DNA of 54,555 nt from an uncultured Selenomonadales bacterium (GTDB taxonomy: Bacteria; Bacillota; Negativicutes; Selenomonadales; Selenomonadaceae): NCBI GenBank assembly GCA_946408355.1, contig CAMJRX010000014.1, positions 1-54,555 of the forward strand, in the 5' to 3' direction. The notes under the pieces are model-generated. The model searched no databases and was not told the DNA's origin. It saw only the letters and a list, made by a program, of their open reading frames with translations. This document shows, in pieces, positions 1 to 7,295 of this stretch. Within the stretch, counting starts at the first letter, position 1. Each line of letters begins with the position of its first letter. A program made the translations under genes and the position numbers.

Positions 1-98
1 TATATTTATCCTGTGGGCTTTAATTATCGCGTCGCTTAAGTTAATGCCATTGCCCGAAATGTACTTTTCTAATTTTTTGAACTTAACTATTCAAGATT
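1..98. other. window edge, no gene seen
   Basis: This is AT-rich sequence downstream of the asparaginase stop codon. I see no open frame, no terminator hairpin and no recognisable regulatory site in it. Confidence 0.5.
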
Positions 99-1094
99 TT
101 AAAAAACGGTTTCAATCGTGCCGATAATTTCTCCGCGATGATTCTTCAACACGGGCGGGAAAATTTTATCAAGCTCCGTCGCCTCGTCTTTAGTCAACAA
201 GTCTAAATGTTTAAGTACAGCGATTGTCATAGGCGTAACTGCCGCATAACTTCCGTCCTCAATCTTAAACGTAATACCTAAGTCGCCGTCCTTAACCGCT
301 AAACAATAAACCGCGTCCGAACCAATTTTTGCGATAATCCTGCCGCCCGTGACTTCAGAAACCACCAAATCAATTCGTCCCGTGCCCGAAATAACTTGCG
401 GATATTTGCTCATTGCGTCGCGAATTTTAGTTGCCGCACCCTCGTAATCGCCCCAATCGCCTTTGCTTGGCGTGGAAAGTCTAGCATAGGCGAGCGACAT
501 ATTATAAATCGGCAGATAAAAAACGGGCACGCCGCAACCGTCAATGCCAATTTCCAATTTATCTTCGGGCATACGCGACGCCATTGCCACATTTTTAAAG
601 ATAATTTTTTGCGCTTCGTGAGCAGGACGAACATAACCTTCGTAGGGAATGCCCAACATCATTGACAGCGCGATAATCTGCGAATGTTTACCGGAGCAAG
701 GATTGTGAACGGGCAAAACCTTTTCACCCGCCGCGATAATTTTTTTGAACGCCTTGCCACTCATTGGACGCACGACGCCGCAATCCAAAACGCTCTCATC
801 AAGTCCGAGCTTAGCCAAAATTCCGCGTACAAGTGCCACGTGATTTTCCTCTCCGCTGTGACTTGAAACTAAAAGCGCAAGTTCCTCGTCGGTTATTCCG
901 TATTTTTCAAGCCCGCCATTTTTCACGAAGGGCAACGCTTGAAAAGGTTTAGCGGCACTGCGCCAAAACATCGGCAAATGCGCATTGCCAACCGACGCGA
1001 CGACTTCGCCATTACAATTAACTGCCGCAACGTCGCCACGATGAATATTTTCAACGTGACCTGCGCGGGTATAGTGCAAAACAATTTCACTCAT
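99..1094 (-). CDS. L-asparaginase II-like protein
   Basis: 331 aa read from the ATG at 1094. That start is chosen because TAGGAGG lies seven bases upstream; an upstream in-frame start would add ten residues with no ribosome site. The product matches the asparaginase II family (PF06089 type, distinct from the classical AnsA/AnsB fold): an early HRGD motif, SAAKPFQALP, SSHSGEENHV and HNPCSGKHSQ are the family's typical conserved segments. Its predicted role is hydrolysis of asparagine to aspartate and ammonia in the cytoplasm. No signal peptide is visible. It lies just behind the terminator that closes the fla/che operon, and its ribosome site directly abuts that terminator's T run, so it may be read partly by read-through. 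Family assignment is strong; substrate is inferred. Confidence 0.85.
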   Translation of the reverse strand: MSEIVLHYTRAGHVENIHRGDVAAVNCNGEVVASVGNAHLPMFWRSAAKPFQALPFVKNGGLEKYGITDEELALLVSSHSGEENHVALVRGILAKLGLDESVLDCGVVRPMSGKAFKKIIAAGEKVLPVHNPCSGKHSQIIALSMMLGIPYEGYVRPAHEAQKIIFKNVAMASRMPEDKLEIGIDGCGVPVFYLPIYNMSLAYARLSTPSKGDWGDYEGAATKIRDAMSKYPQVISGTGRIDLVVSEVTGGRIIAKIGSDAVYCLAVKDGDLGITFKIEDGSYAAVTPMTIAVLKHLDLLTKDEATELDKIFPPVLKNHRGEIIGTIETVF

Positions 1095-1107
1095 GATTTT
1101 TCCTCCT

Positions 1108-1137
1108 AAAAAAATTCTGCTCACCGATGATGAGCAG
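1108..1137 (-). terminator. terminator closing the fla/che operon
   Basis: On the minus strand CTGCTCA and TGAGCAG form a 7-bp perfect stem (1117-1123 with 1131-1137) followed by seven T. It starts six bases after the stop of the SwrB-like gene. Confidence 0.75.
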
Positions 1138-1143
1138 CGTTTG

Positions 1144-2376
1144 CTATCTTCTTGCCAGTTGTCGCCTGGTCATTTCTTGAATCAATTCTATTGCGCCGCG
1201 TCCTAGTCCCGTTTCGCGTGAAATGTCTTCGATTGACATGCCCGATAAAAGCATTTCTTTGATTATCGCCGAATTTGTCGTTTCTAATTTTAAGTCGCGC
1301 CGTTCAGGGAGAATTTCTTTTTCCTGTTTTCTGCGGGGTACTTCAAGCGGCTTTTCTTCAAGCGCAACGGTTTGTTCTGCCGCTTTTATCGCATCGAGTG
1401 CTGCCTTTCTTACGTCGCGAGCTGAACGGGAACTGCGCCGTCTCTTTTGTAGAGGTTGTGCTTGATTGTCTAATTCTTCCGGAGGTTTTTCCGCCATTTT
1501 AGCTGACGCCTCGTTTAATTTCTTGCGCGTCGCTTCAATTTTAACCGGGTCTGCCTCAACGACGGTTGCCGGCTGTTTATTTTCCGGTGACAATACGATT
1601 GATTTTCGTGGCTTTGGCGGTTCAGCGATTGATTTCTCCAAAATTTTATCAAAGGCTTTATCCTCAACTTCTGCAGGACGGATAATTGGCGGTACTGTAA
1701 TTGGTCCCAACGGATTAATCGGTTCAGCGGGCGTCGTCGTTATTTTTGTTGGCGGCGTATTTCGTTGAATAATTGGCGGCGGAGTTTTCTGTTCAATCGG
1801 CTGTGGCTTTATCTGCGCGGCGGGTGGAATATTTCGCGGTTCAATCGGCGGCGATGCAGAAGTTGTATTAATCGGTGCAAACGGTGCAGAAGTTATCGGC
1901 GGCGTGATTATCGGCGGGACGAGCGGCGTTGTCATTTGCGGGATTGTGACGGGTTGTTGAATCGGGAGCGGTGCCGTCATTGCCAAATTTAATTTCCGTT
2001 CGACGACGTCCATTTTCCGTTGCATGGTATTAATTTCCTCGCCGGCATCGTCTAATCTTGCCAACAAGTCGCGTATCTCGCCGGATTGCCCTTCGCTTTT
2101 CTTGAGCAATTTTTTTAATTCAGAGACGCGCCCTTCAAGTTGCGTTCGATTGCGCTCGGATTCGTCCAAAACGTTTTCCAAATGCGTGACGTGATTTTCC
2201 ATACGACCGATTATTTCGTTGGCTGTACGCTCCAATTCCTTTTTAAGCTTGCCCGTCGAGTCTTCAACTTCCCTGCGCTCTATGGCGTCCTGTTTACGTC
2301 GACGAGTGTTTGACCACGCTATAAAAACAATTCCCGTACCCAGCACAATCAGCAACAGCATTATTTCTGTAATCAT
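1144..2376 (-). CDS. SwrB-like membrane-anchored coiled-coil protein (last gene of fla/che operon)
   Basis: 410 aa. The N-terminus is a single membrane segment (residues about 4-22) followed by KRRR-like basic residues. Residues about 30-140 are heptad-rich and probably a coiled coil. Residues about 140-260 are very rich in Pro, Ile and Thr (low complexity). The last 35 residues (MSIEDISRETGLGRGAIELI) look like a small helix-turn-helix of the kind seen at the end of DUF6115 proteins. In Bacillus, SwrB holds exactly this place, the gene after sigD at the end of the fla/che operon, and also has one N-terminal membrane segment. I therefore infer a motility-linked role, but sequence similarity to SwrB itself was not tested. 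It begins five bases after the preceding gene with no clear ribosome site, suggesting translational coupling. Confidence 0.6.
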   Translation of the reverse strand: MITEIMLLLIVLGTGIVFIAWSNTRRRKQDAIERREVEDSTGKLKKELERTANEIIGRMENHVTHLENVLDESERNRTQLEGRVSELKKLLKKSEGQSGEIRDLLARLDDAGEEINTMQRKMDVVERKLNLAMTAPLPIQQPVTIPQMTTPLVPPIITPPITSAPFAPINTTSASPPIEPRNIPPAAQIKPQPIEQKTPPPIIQRNTPPTKITTTPAEPINPLGPITVPPIIRPAEVEDKAFDKILEKSIAEPPKPRKSIVLSPENKQPATVVEADPVKIEATRKKLNEASAKMAEKPPEELDNQAQPLQKRRRSSRSARDVRKAALDAIKAAEQTVALEEKPLEVPRRKQEKEILPERRDLKLETTNSAIIKEMLLSGMSIEDISRETGLGRGAIELIQEMTRRQLARR

Positions 2377-2381
2377 GATAC

Positions 2382-2705
2382 TTACAAAGAAATATCCAAG
2401 AAATGTCCGCGTCTAGGGTCGACAGCGTAATTTTCTTCTTCGTCCTCGAATTCTTCTTGGCGTCGTTGACTGTTGTAATAATAGCCGCCCTGTCTGCTTC
2501 TGCGGTCGGGGTCGTCCTTGATTAAACGCCCTTCCGCCTCTTCCTTGTTGCGAACTTGTTTTTGTTTAAGTTGAGCGTCCTCTTTTTCGCGCACGGTCTG
2601 AAATGCGTTCTGCAACGCCGAAGCGTTATTCATATCGTGCTGAACTTGCGATGCGTTATTTGCGTTCGCATATGTCATTTGTACTCCAACTGGTGCAAGT
2701 TCCAT
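2382..2705 (-). CDS. small charged protein of the fla/che operon, unknown function
   Basis: 107 aa, ATG start with AGGAGG upstream. There is no membrane segment. The first 45 residues are Asn/Ala/Gln rich, and the rest is highly charged (KEEAEGRL, DDPDRRSRQGG, a run of acidic residues near the C-terminus), suggesting a largely disordered or helical soluble protein. It sits between the FapA-like gene and the SwrB-like gene, 20 and 5 bases away, so it is co-transcribed with them. I do not recognise a domain. A flagellar or chemotaxis link rests only on position. Confidence 0.6.
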   Translation of the reverse strand: MELAPVGVQMTYANANNASQVQHDMNNASALQNAFQTVREKEDAQLKQKQVRNKEEAEGRLIKDDPDRRSRQGGYYYNSQRRQEEFEDEEENYAVDPRRGHFLDISL

Positions 2706-2724
2706 TTTTTATTCCTCCTTGCAA

Positions 2725-4386
2725 TTAATACGTTCCAACCTCGACATCGCCTTCCGAGTTGAGAGAAATACTGCAATGTTTATATTCCGACTGAATGCTT
2801 TTTAGAATGTTATTAACAGAAAGACGAACGCCGGGATAAATTGTGCCGCTTACACGAATTTTGCCGTTTTTCATATTCGTAAGCTGTTGTTCAATTTCCA
2901 AAATTCTTTTCTCGTCGCGCTTAATTTGTCCTGCTAACGGGAATTGCGAACGAGTCAACGCATTTATTGATTCGACGCGGCTTTTGGGCAATTTGTTAAT
3001 ATCAATCTTTGACAGCGTATTAAGCGTCTGCGTTATATGCGTCAAGCGTTTCTTAGATTCTTTATAAACCTTGCGCAACTCTTGATATTCTTTTTGTAAG
3101 TTCGGGTCGACGCCGACGGAAACTTTCGTAACGACAAAGGACGAGTTGCCGATAATTTTAACGCTAACTACCTCGCCCGCGACGGCATGACCGCCGGTTA
3201 TCTGCCCGTGCTTATCTTCCATAATTAGACGCTTGCCGGCTCTAATTTGCGAATGTAGCGCAATATCCGCAATGAAAATGTCGTTGCCTGCCTCAATCAG
3301 CGCGTTTTCGGCAAAGGCAGTTCTAACGTCGTGTTCAGCGAAAACTTTAGCTCTATCTGCGCCCGTGACGCCGCCGCTTATGTAAACGTTGCGCCCTCTA
3401 ACTTCCGCGCCGTTGATTGAGCCTTTAATTTCAATATCGCCCGTCGCCGTGACTTTAAAGCCTTGCTCCACATCGCCTTTAATCTGAACTGTGCCGTCGA
3501 AATCAATATCGCCCGTCTGCACACCGACGCCGCCTTTAATCTCCAAGCGCGGGTCAACACTTATGCGCGAGCCTTTATCGACAATTTGCCCGTTCACAGT
3601 AGCTATCAATCTGTGTTCGCCGACGACTTTAGTATTTTTGCCTTCGGGCATGGGACAAGGTCTACCGTTCTGCGCGGGAACAATTTCACCTAAAATATTT
3701 TTACCGGGCGTGCCTTTCGTCTGCGGAATCCGGATTGCCAACGTCTGATTTTCTTTAGCCAGCACGAAAAGATTTAAGTCCTTATAATCCGCCCTGCCGT
3801 ATTCGTCGATAATCGGCTTGCCTTGAATGCCCAAATTAAATTTCCTGTCAATGTAAGCATTTTCGCCCGGAATAGGCATAAGCCCTTCCGCCGCAACAAA
3901 CGGAGTTAAACTTGCAATGCCGGTTTCTATCGAGTCCTCGTTAATGCCGTAGACAACGCCCGCCTCGCTCAAAGCCGCCATAACCATATCTTTAGTTGGA
4001 AGTCTTGCGCCGTCCCGCGTGTCGTAGCGAATTGTAGCCTTCATTCTGTCGCGTGTCATTTCAACGATAATTCGGGCATAAGGTTCCTCTTCCTCGTTGC
4101 CAGCAAAAATATCTTCGCCGCCAACTATCGCTTTTAAAGCTTCCTCTGTAATTTGAATAGGCTCGGCAATTTTTTGCGGACGACCGTTAGCCTCGCGCAT
4201 TGTTCGAGAAAGTATCCCTACGTCATAATCCAAAACTTTACAATCACGCAGAATTTGGCGCATATCGGACAGCTCAAAGAGACGTTCGCCGTCCACATTG
4301 GGATAAACCGTCAAATAAACGCCATCCGGTCTGAATTCGTATTTATAACCGGATGCCGGACCGCCCAAGATAAGATTATCACTCAT
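2725..4386 (-). CDS. FapA-family (DUF342) protein
   Basis: 553 aa. The central part (residues about 190-400) is a repeating beta-helical pattern of short Gly/Val/Ile strands (for example VQIKGDVEQGFKVTATGDIE) typical of DUF342/FapA (flagellar assembly protein A domain) proteins. Residues about 420-490 are a coiled coil (KEYQELRKVYKESKKRLTHI) and the C-terminus returns to beta structure. FapA-type proteins are often encoded near flagellar or polarity genes in Firmicutes and Vibrio; the biochemical role is not settled. Start: ATG with AAAGGAGG eight bases upstream, sixteen bases after the fliA stop. Operon position supports a motility-linked function. Confidence 0.85.
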   Translation of the reverse strand: MSDNLILGGPASGYKYEFRPDGVYLTVYPNVDGERLFELSDMRQILRDCKVLDYDVGILSRTMREANGRPQKIAEPIQITEEALKAIVGGEDIFAGNEEEEPYARIIVEMTRDRMKATIRYDTRDGARLPTKDMVMAALSEAGVVYGINEDSIETGIASLTPFVAAEGLMPIPGENAYIDRKFNLGIQGKPIIDEYGRADYKDLNLFVLAKENQTLAIRIPQTKGTPGKNILGEIVPAQNGRPCPMPEGKNTKVVGEHRLIATVNGQIVDKGSRISVDPRLEIKGGVGVQTGDIDFDGTVQIKGDVEQGFKVTATGDIEIKGSINGAEVRGRNVYISGGVTGADRAKVFAEHDVRTAFAENALIEAGNDIFIADIALHSQIRAGKRLIMEDKHGQITGGHAVAGEVVSVKIIGNSSFVVTKVSVGVDPNLQKEYQELRKVYKESKKRLTHITQTLNTLSKIDINKLPKSRVESINALTRSQFPLAGQIKRDEKRILEIEQQLTNMKNGKIRVSGTIYPGVRLSVNNILKSIQSEYKHCSISLNSEGDVEVGTY

Positions 4387-4402
4387 CTCGCGTCCTCCTT
4401 TC

Positions 4403-5155
4403 CTAAACCAATTCCTCTTTGCTTTGCGCCAAATAACCGCGCATTTTCATTATCGCCTTTGTGTGTAACTGGGAAATTCGCGCCTCCGTCAAGTGCAACA
4501 CCAAACTGATTTCCTTTAGCGTCATTTCCTCGTAATAATACAGCGACACGACAAGGCGTTCTCGTTCAGGCAGGCGTTCAATCGCCTTTGCTAGAGTTTC
4601 TTTTATCTCAAAAAGTTCCGTTGAGTTCGCGGGATTTGTATCGATTGCCTCTGCCGCGTCGGTTCTAAGATACTCCTCAAGCGGAATGACTGTTGCCGAA
4701 TTGCTTTGATTTACTAGCGTTTGAAGTTCCTCAAGCGAAATTTCTAACGCCTCCGCTAATTCGTCATCAGTCGCTGTCCGTCCCAATTCGTTTTCAAGTC
4801 GGCAAACTGTTTGTTCATACTTGCGAATTTTTTGGCGCATTGAAACGGGTATCCAATCCTTCGAGCGCAGATAATCAATCATTGCACCGCGAATTCTCAC
4901 GCCTGCATAAGTTTCAAACTTTATATTCCGCGTAACGTCGAAACGGTCAATCGCGTCGAGCAAGCCGAAAAAACCACTGCTCAAAAGGTCGTCCTTGTCC
5001 AAATGTGGCGGCAGACTGACCGCTAACCGCCCGCAAACAATTCTAACGAGCGGCAAATAATTTTCGGCGATTTCGTTGCGAAGTTCAATGGTTTTATTGG
5101 CCTTGTACTTCAGCCACAACGCCGTCATGTCTTTTGCCTTCGCGTCACTTTCCAT
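4403..5155 (-). CDS. fliA: RNA polymerase sigma-28 factor (FliA/SigD)
   Basis: 250 aa, the normal length for the family. Region 2 is clear (DLLSSGFFGLLDAIDRFD, then the FETYAGVRIRGAMIDYLR segment), region 3 follows (IRKYEQTVCRLENELGRTAT), and region 4.2 carries a helix-turn-helix (LHLTEARISQLHTKAI). It directs transcription of late flagellar and chemotaxis genes. Its place after cheD is the standard Firmicutes arrangement. The ATG at 5155 has only a weak ribosome site. No FlgM anti-sigma gene is in the window. Confidence 0.93.
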   Translation of the reverse strand: MESDAKAKDMTALWLKYKANKTIELRNEIAENYLPLVRIVCGRLAVSLPPHLDKDDLLSSGFFGLLDAIDRFDVTRNIKFETYAGVRIRGAMIDYLRSKDWIPVSMRQKIRKYEQTVCRLENELGRTATDDELAEALEISLEELQTLVNQSNSATVIPLEEYLRTDAAEAIDTNPANSTELFEIKETLAKAIERLPERERLVVSLYYYEEMTLKEISLVLHLTEARISQLHTKAIMKMRGYLAQSKEELV

Positions 5156-5189
5156 AGTTGATTCACCGTCCCTCGCGCCGCCTTAAAAT

Positions 5190-5597
5190 TTAATGTTGAT
5201 TCGAGAAGTTTGCAAAGTCCATTGGGCGGAAAGAATTATCAACGACGGGTTCAGGCTCTGCTACAGGTTCGTTTTCGTGAAGATATTCCGCCCTGTTGAA
5301 GTTTTCATTAGTCTCTGCAACTGGAGCATCGTCAATAAAGTTTTCAAGTTCGCGCTTAGTCTTGAAGATTGCATACTCCTCGCAACTCATCAAAAAAATA
5401 AAAGTCACCAAACTGGTAAAAGAAAAGGCTGAAAAAGTTCGTGACGCAACTGTTGCCCCGCGCACAAAATCGCTCGTCAGCCCCGAAATGAGTACAATAA
5501 ATAATGATACCATGCCGACCGCCATTGAAATTATAATCCTTTTGATTGGCATGACGCTTTCAAGGTAGTTGTAAAATCCTGTCAAAGTTTTCACCAC
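5190..5597 (-). CDS. small membrane protein between cheD and fliA, unknown
   Basis: 135 aa from a GTG at 5597; a second GTG follows at once, and an ATG at residue 16 is an alternative start. Two hydrophobic segments (about residues 18-40 and 52-70) make it a predicted inner-membrane protein with a cytoplasmic acidic, Glu/Pro/Asn-rich tail of about 65 residues. Its 5' end abuts a heptamer-repeat hairpin that fills the gap to cheD, so the original start may have been altered. I recognise no family. It is retained inside the chemotaxis operon, so a signalling or polar-localisation role is possible but unproven. Confidence 0.6.
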   Translation of the reverse strand: MVKTLTGFYNYLESVMPIKRIIISMAVGMVSLFIVLISGLTSDFVRGATVASRTFSAFSFTSLVTFIFLMSCEEYAIFKTKRELENFIDDAPVAETNENFNRAEYLHENEPVAEPEPVVDNSFRPMDFANFSNQH

Positions 5598-5599
5598 TT

Positions 5600-5664
5600 T
5601 TAGTGATTAGCGATTGGTGGTTAGCGATTAGGTTTTTCCCTAAATACTAACCACTAATCACTAA
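5600..5664. repeat. TTAGTGA heptamer repeat forming an inverted repeat
   Basis: Degenerate 7-bp units (TTAGTGA, TTAGTGG, TTAGTAT, TTAGGGA on the minus strand) run out from the cheD stop codon and return in inverted form. The outer arms are an 11-bp perfect match (5600-5610 with 5654-5664). Related sequences lie at 10729-10772 and 51293-51323. Confidence 0.8.
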
Positions 5665-6146
5665 ATATTCTTCTCGCCGCGGTCGATGGTCTTGACTTTG
5701 TAAGAACCTGTCGACAAATCGATTGAAACTGTACGTCCATAATTACCGCCCGTGTCTTCAGCGACAATTTTAATGCCATTGCGACGAAGAATTTGTTTGC
5801 AAGTTTCCGCATTCCTGTTGCCGACTTTCATAATGTCGCTTGCATTGGAGAAAGCAAACATTTGCGCACCGCCGGCAAGTTTAGCCACGAGCCGAGCTTT
5901 AGTCGCGCCGAGTGAAACAACGTCGTTAATCATGAGCGGAATCCCAGTATCCGCAAATTTGGCGGGATTGTCGCTAGCTCTTGCCTGTTTGCTGTCAGGT
6001 AACATGATATGCAAAAGCCCACCGACTTTTTTAATAGGGTCGTAAAGAGAAACGCCGATACATGAACCTAAACCATAACTTATGAGAGTAGACGGACTGC
6101 GACCGACCTTGTAATCAGCCATGCCGACTTTGATAAGGTCTGCCAT
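5661..6146 (-). CDS. cheD: CheD chemoreceptor glutamine deamidase
   Basis: 161 aa, full length. The catalytic cysteine lies in GLGSC (C29) and the catalytic histidine in LLHIMLPDS (H46), the hallmark pair of CheD. It deamidates glutamines on methyl-accepting chemotaxis proteins and, as known in Bacillus, binds CheC and raises CheC phosphatase activity. It starts two bases after the cheC stop, so the two are translationally coupled, in keeping with their complex. Confidence 0.95.
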   Translation of the reverse strand: MADLIKVGMADYKVGRSPSTLISYGLGSCIGVSLYDPIKKVGGLLHIMLPDSKQARASDNPAKFADTGIPLMINDVVSLGATKARLVAKLAGGAQMFAFSNASDIMKVGNRNAETCKQILRRNGIKIVAEDTGGNYGRTVSIDLSTGSYKVKTIDRGEKNI

Positions 6147-6148
6147 AA

Positions 6149-6763
6149 TTATTCAACTCCCACTGCCTTGACAATCGTGCCCAGCGAACCTGGATCGGGA
6201 ACGAGGAAGAAATGTCCATTAATACTGTCGTCTTCTGCTATGAATTTTGTTTCGATAACCATTGCGCGATCGCCCATTTGTCCGAGCTGGAGGAGCACGA
6301 TATTTAAGATTGCCCCTGCCATATCCATTGCCAAAGACGGGATTGACGGCAACATAGAAATATTTGTGAAGTGCGAGAACGCGCCCAAATACGAGCCAGA
6401 AAGGATATTGCCGACTTCCTTTATTGCTGATATGCTCATTTCGTCGAGTTCTTGCGTAGTGCCATGCGGTCTGCCCATTAAATCATCGGCGAGATAGAAA
6501 GCATTTTCTTTAGGCATAAGGAAGAGAATACTGCCAGGGGCTTTGCCGTAGACGCGCAGAAAAACGGCAACAATCAAGGTGTCGGGACCGCCGACAAGTT
6601 CGGGAACCTCTTCAATCGGGATAATCGAAACTTTTGGGACGTTCATGTCGATTTTTTTGTTGACAATTTGCGAGAGTGCAGTAGCAGAATTGCCCGCGCC
6701 GATGTTGCCGATTTCGCGCATGGCGTCGAGCTGATTCGGTGTCAAATCAAATTCATCAGTCAT
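6149..6763 (-). CDS. cheC: CheC CheY-P phosphatase
   Basis: 204 aa, the usual CheC length. Two phosphatase signatures are visible: DAMREIGNIGAGNSATAL near residue 13 and SAIKEVGNILSGS near residue 110, each with the E and N residues required for CheY-P hydrolysis. It therefore looks like an active CheC rather than a CheX or FliY. It acts in adaptation by removing phosphate from CheY. It lies between cheW and cheD. Confidence 0.95.
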   Translation of the reverse strand: MTDEFDLTPNQLDAMREIGNIGAGNSATALSQIVNKKIDMNVPKVSIIPIEEVPELVGGPDTLIVAVFLRVYGKAPGSILFLMPKENAFYLADDLMGRPHGTTQELDEMSISAIKEVGNILSGSYLGAFSHFTNISMLPSIPSLAMDMAGAILNIVLLQLGQMGDRAMVIETKFIAEDDSINGHFFLVPDPGSLGTIVKAVGVE

Positions 6764-6789
6764 TTAAATCATCTCCACATTAAAATTTA

Positions 6790-7272
6790 TTAATTCAAAG
6801 CGACAATTTCTTCCAAGTTAAGCATAGTAACAAGTCGCCCGTCGATATTGCCAATGCCGCTCAAGAATTTTTCCATAGCTCTATCGCTAACGGTTTTTTT
6901 CGGGTCAACGAGTTTAGTACGAATAGTTAAAACTTCTGTTACGGCGTCAACCAACATTCCAACTTGCAAATCGCCAACGATAACCGTAACAATTCTGGTC
7001 GTGGCAGTATAAGGAGTTTCCTCAATACCGAGCCGCTTTTTGAGGTCAATAACGGGCATAACCGAACCGCGCTGATTGATAACGCCTTTGATAAAGCTTG
7101 CTGCGAACGGGACGCGCGTTATGTCAACCAGATTGTGAATTTCCTGCACGTGGAAGATATTAACGCCATATTCCTCGTCGCGCAATTTAAACGCAACAAC
7201 CTGCATTGCCTGTACTTGCTCCTCATCGTCGACGATCGGAGCGTTTTTATTTGCCACGCTGTCTTTAGCCAT
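6790..7272 (-). CDS. cheW: CheW chemotaxis coupling protein
   Basis: 160 aa consisting of one CheW domain (VVAFKLRDEEYGVNIFHVQE, then PFAASFIKGVINQRG, and VIDLKKRLG). It links chemoreceptors to the CheA kinase. A 20-residue polar N-terminal extension precedes the domain. Its spacing to cheA is 23 bases. Confidence 0.95.
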   Translation of the reverse strand: MAKDSVANKNAPIVDDEEQVQAMQVVAFKLRDEEYGVNIFHVQEIHNLVDITRVPFAASFIKGVINQRGSVMPVIDLKKRLGIEETPYTATTRIVTVIVGDLQVGMLVDAVTEVLTIRTKLVDPKKTVSDRAMEKFLSGIGNIDGRLVTMLNLEEIVALN

Positions 7273-7295
7273 AAATTTTCACTCCTCTAAAATTT

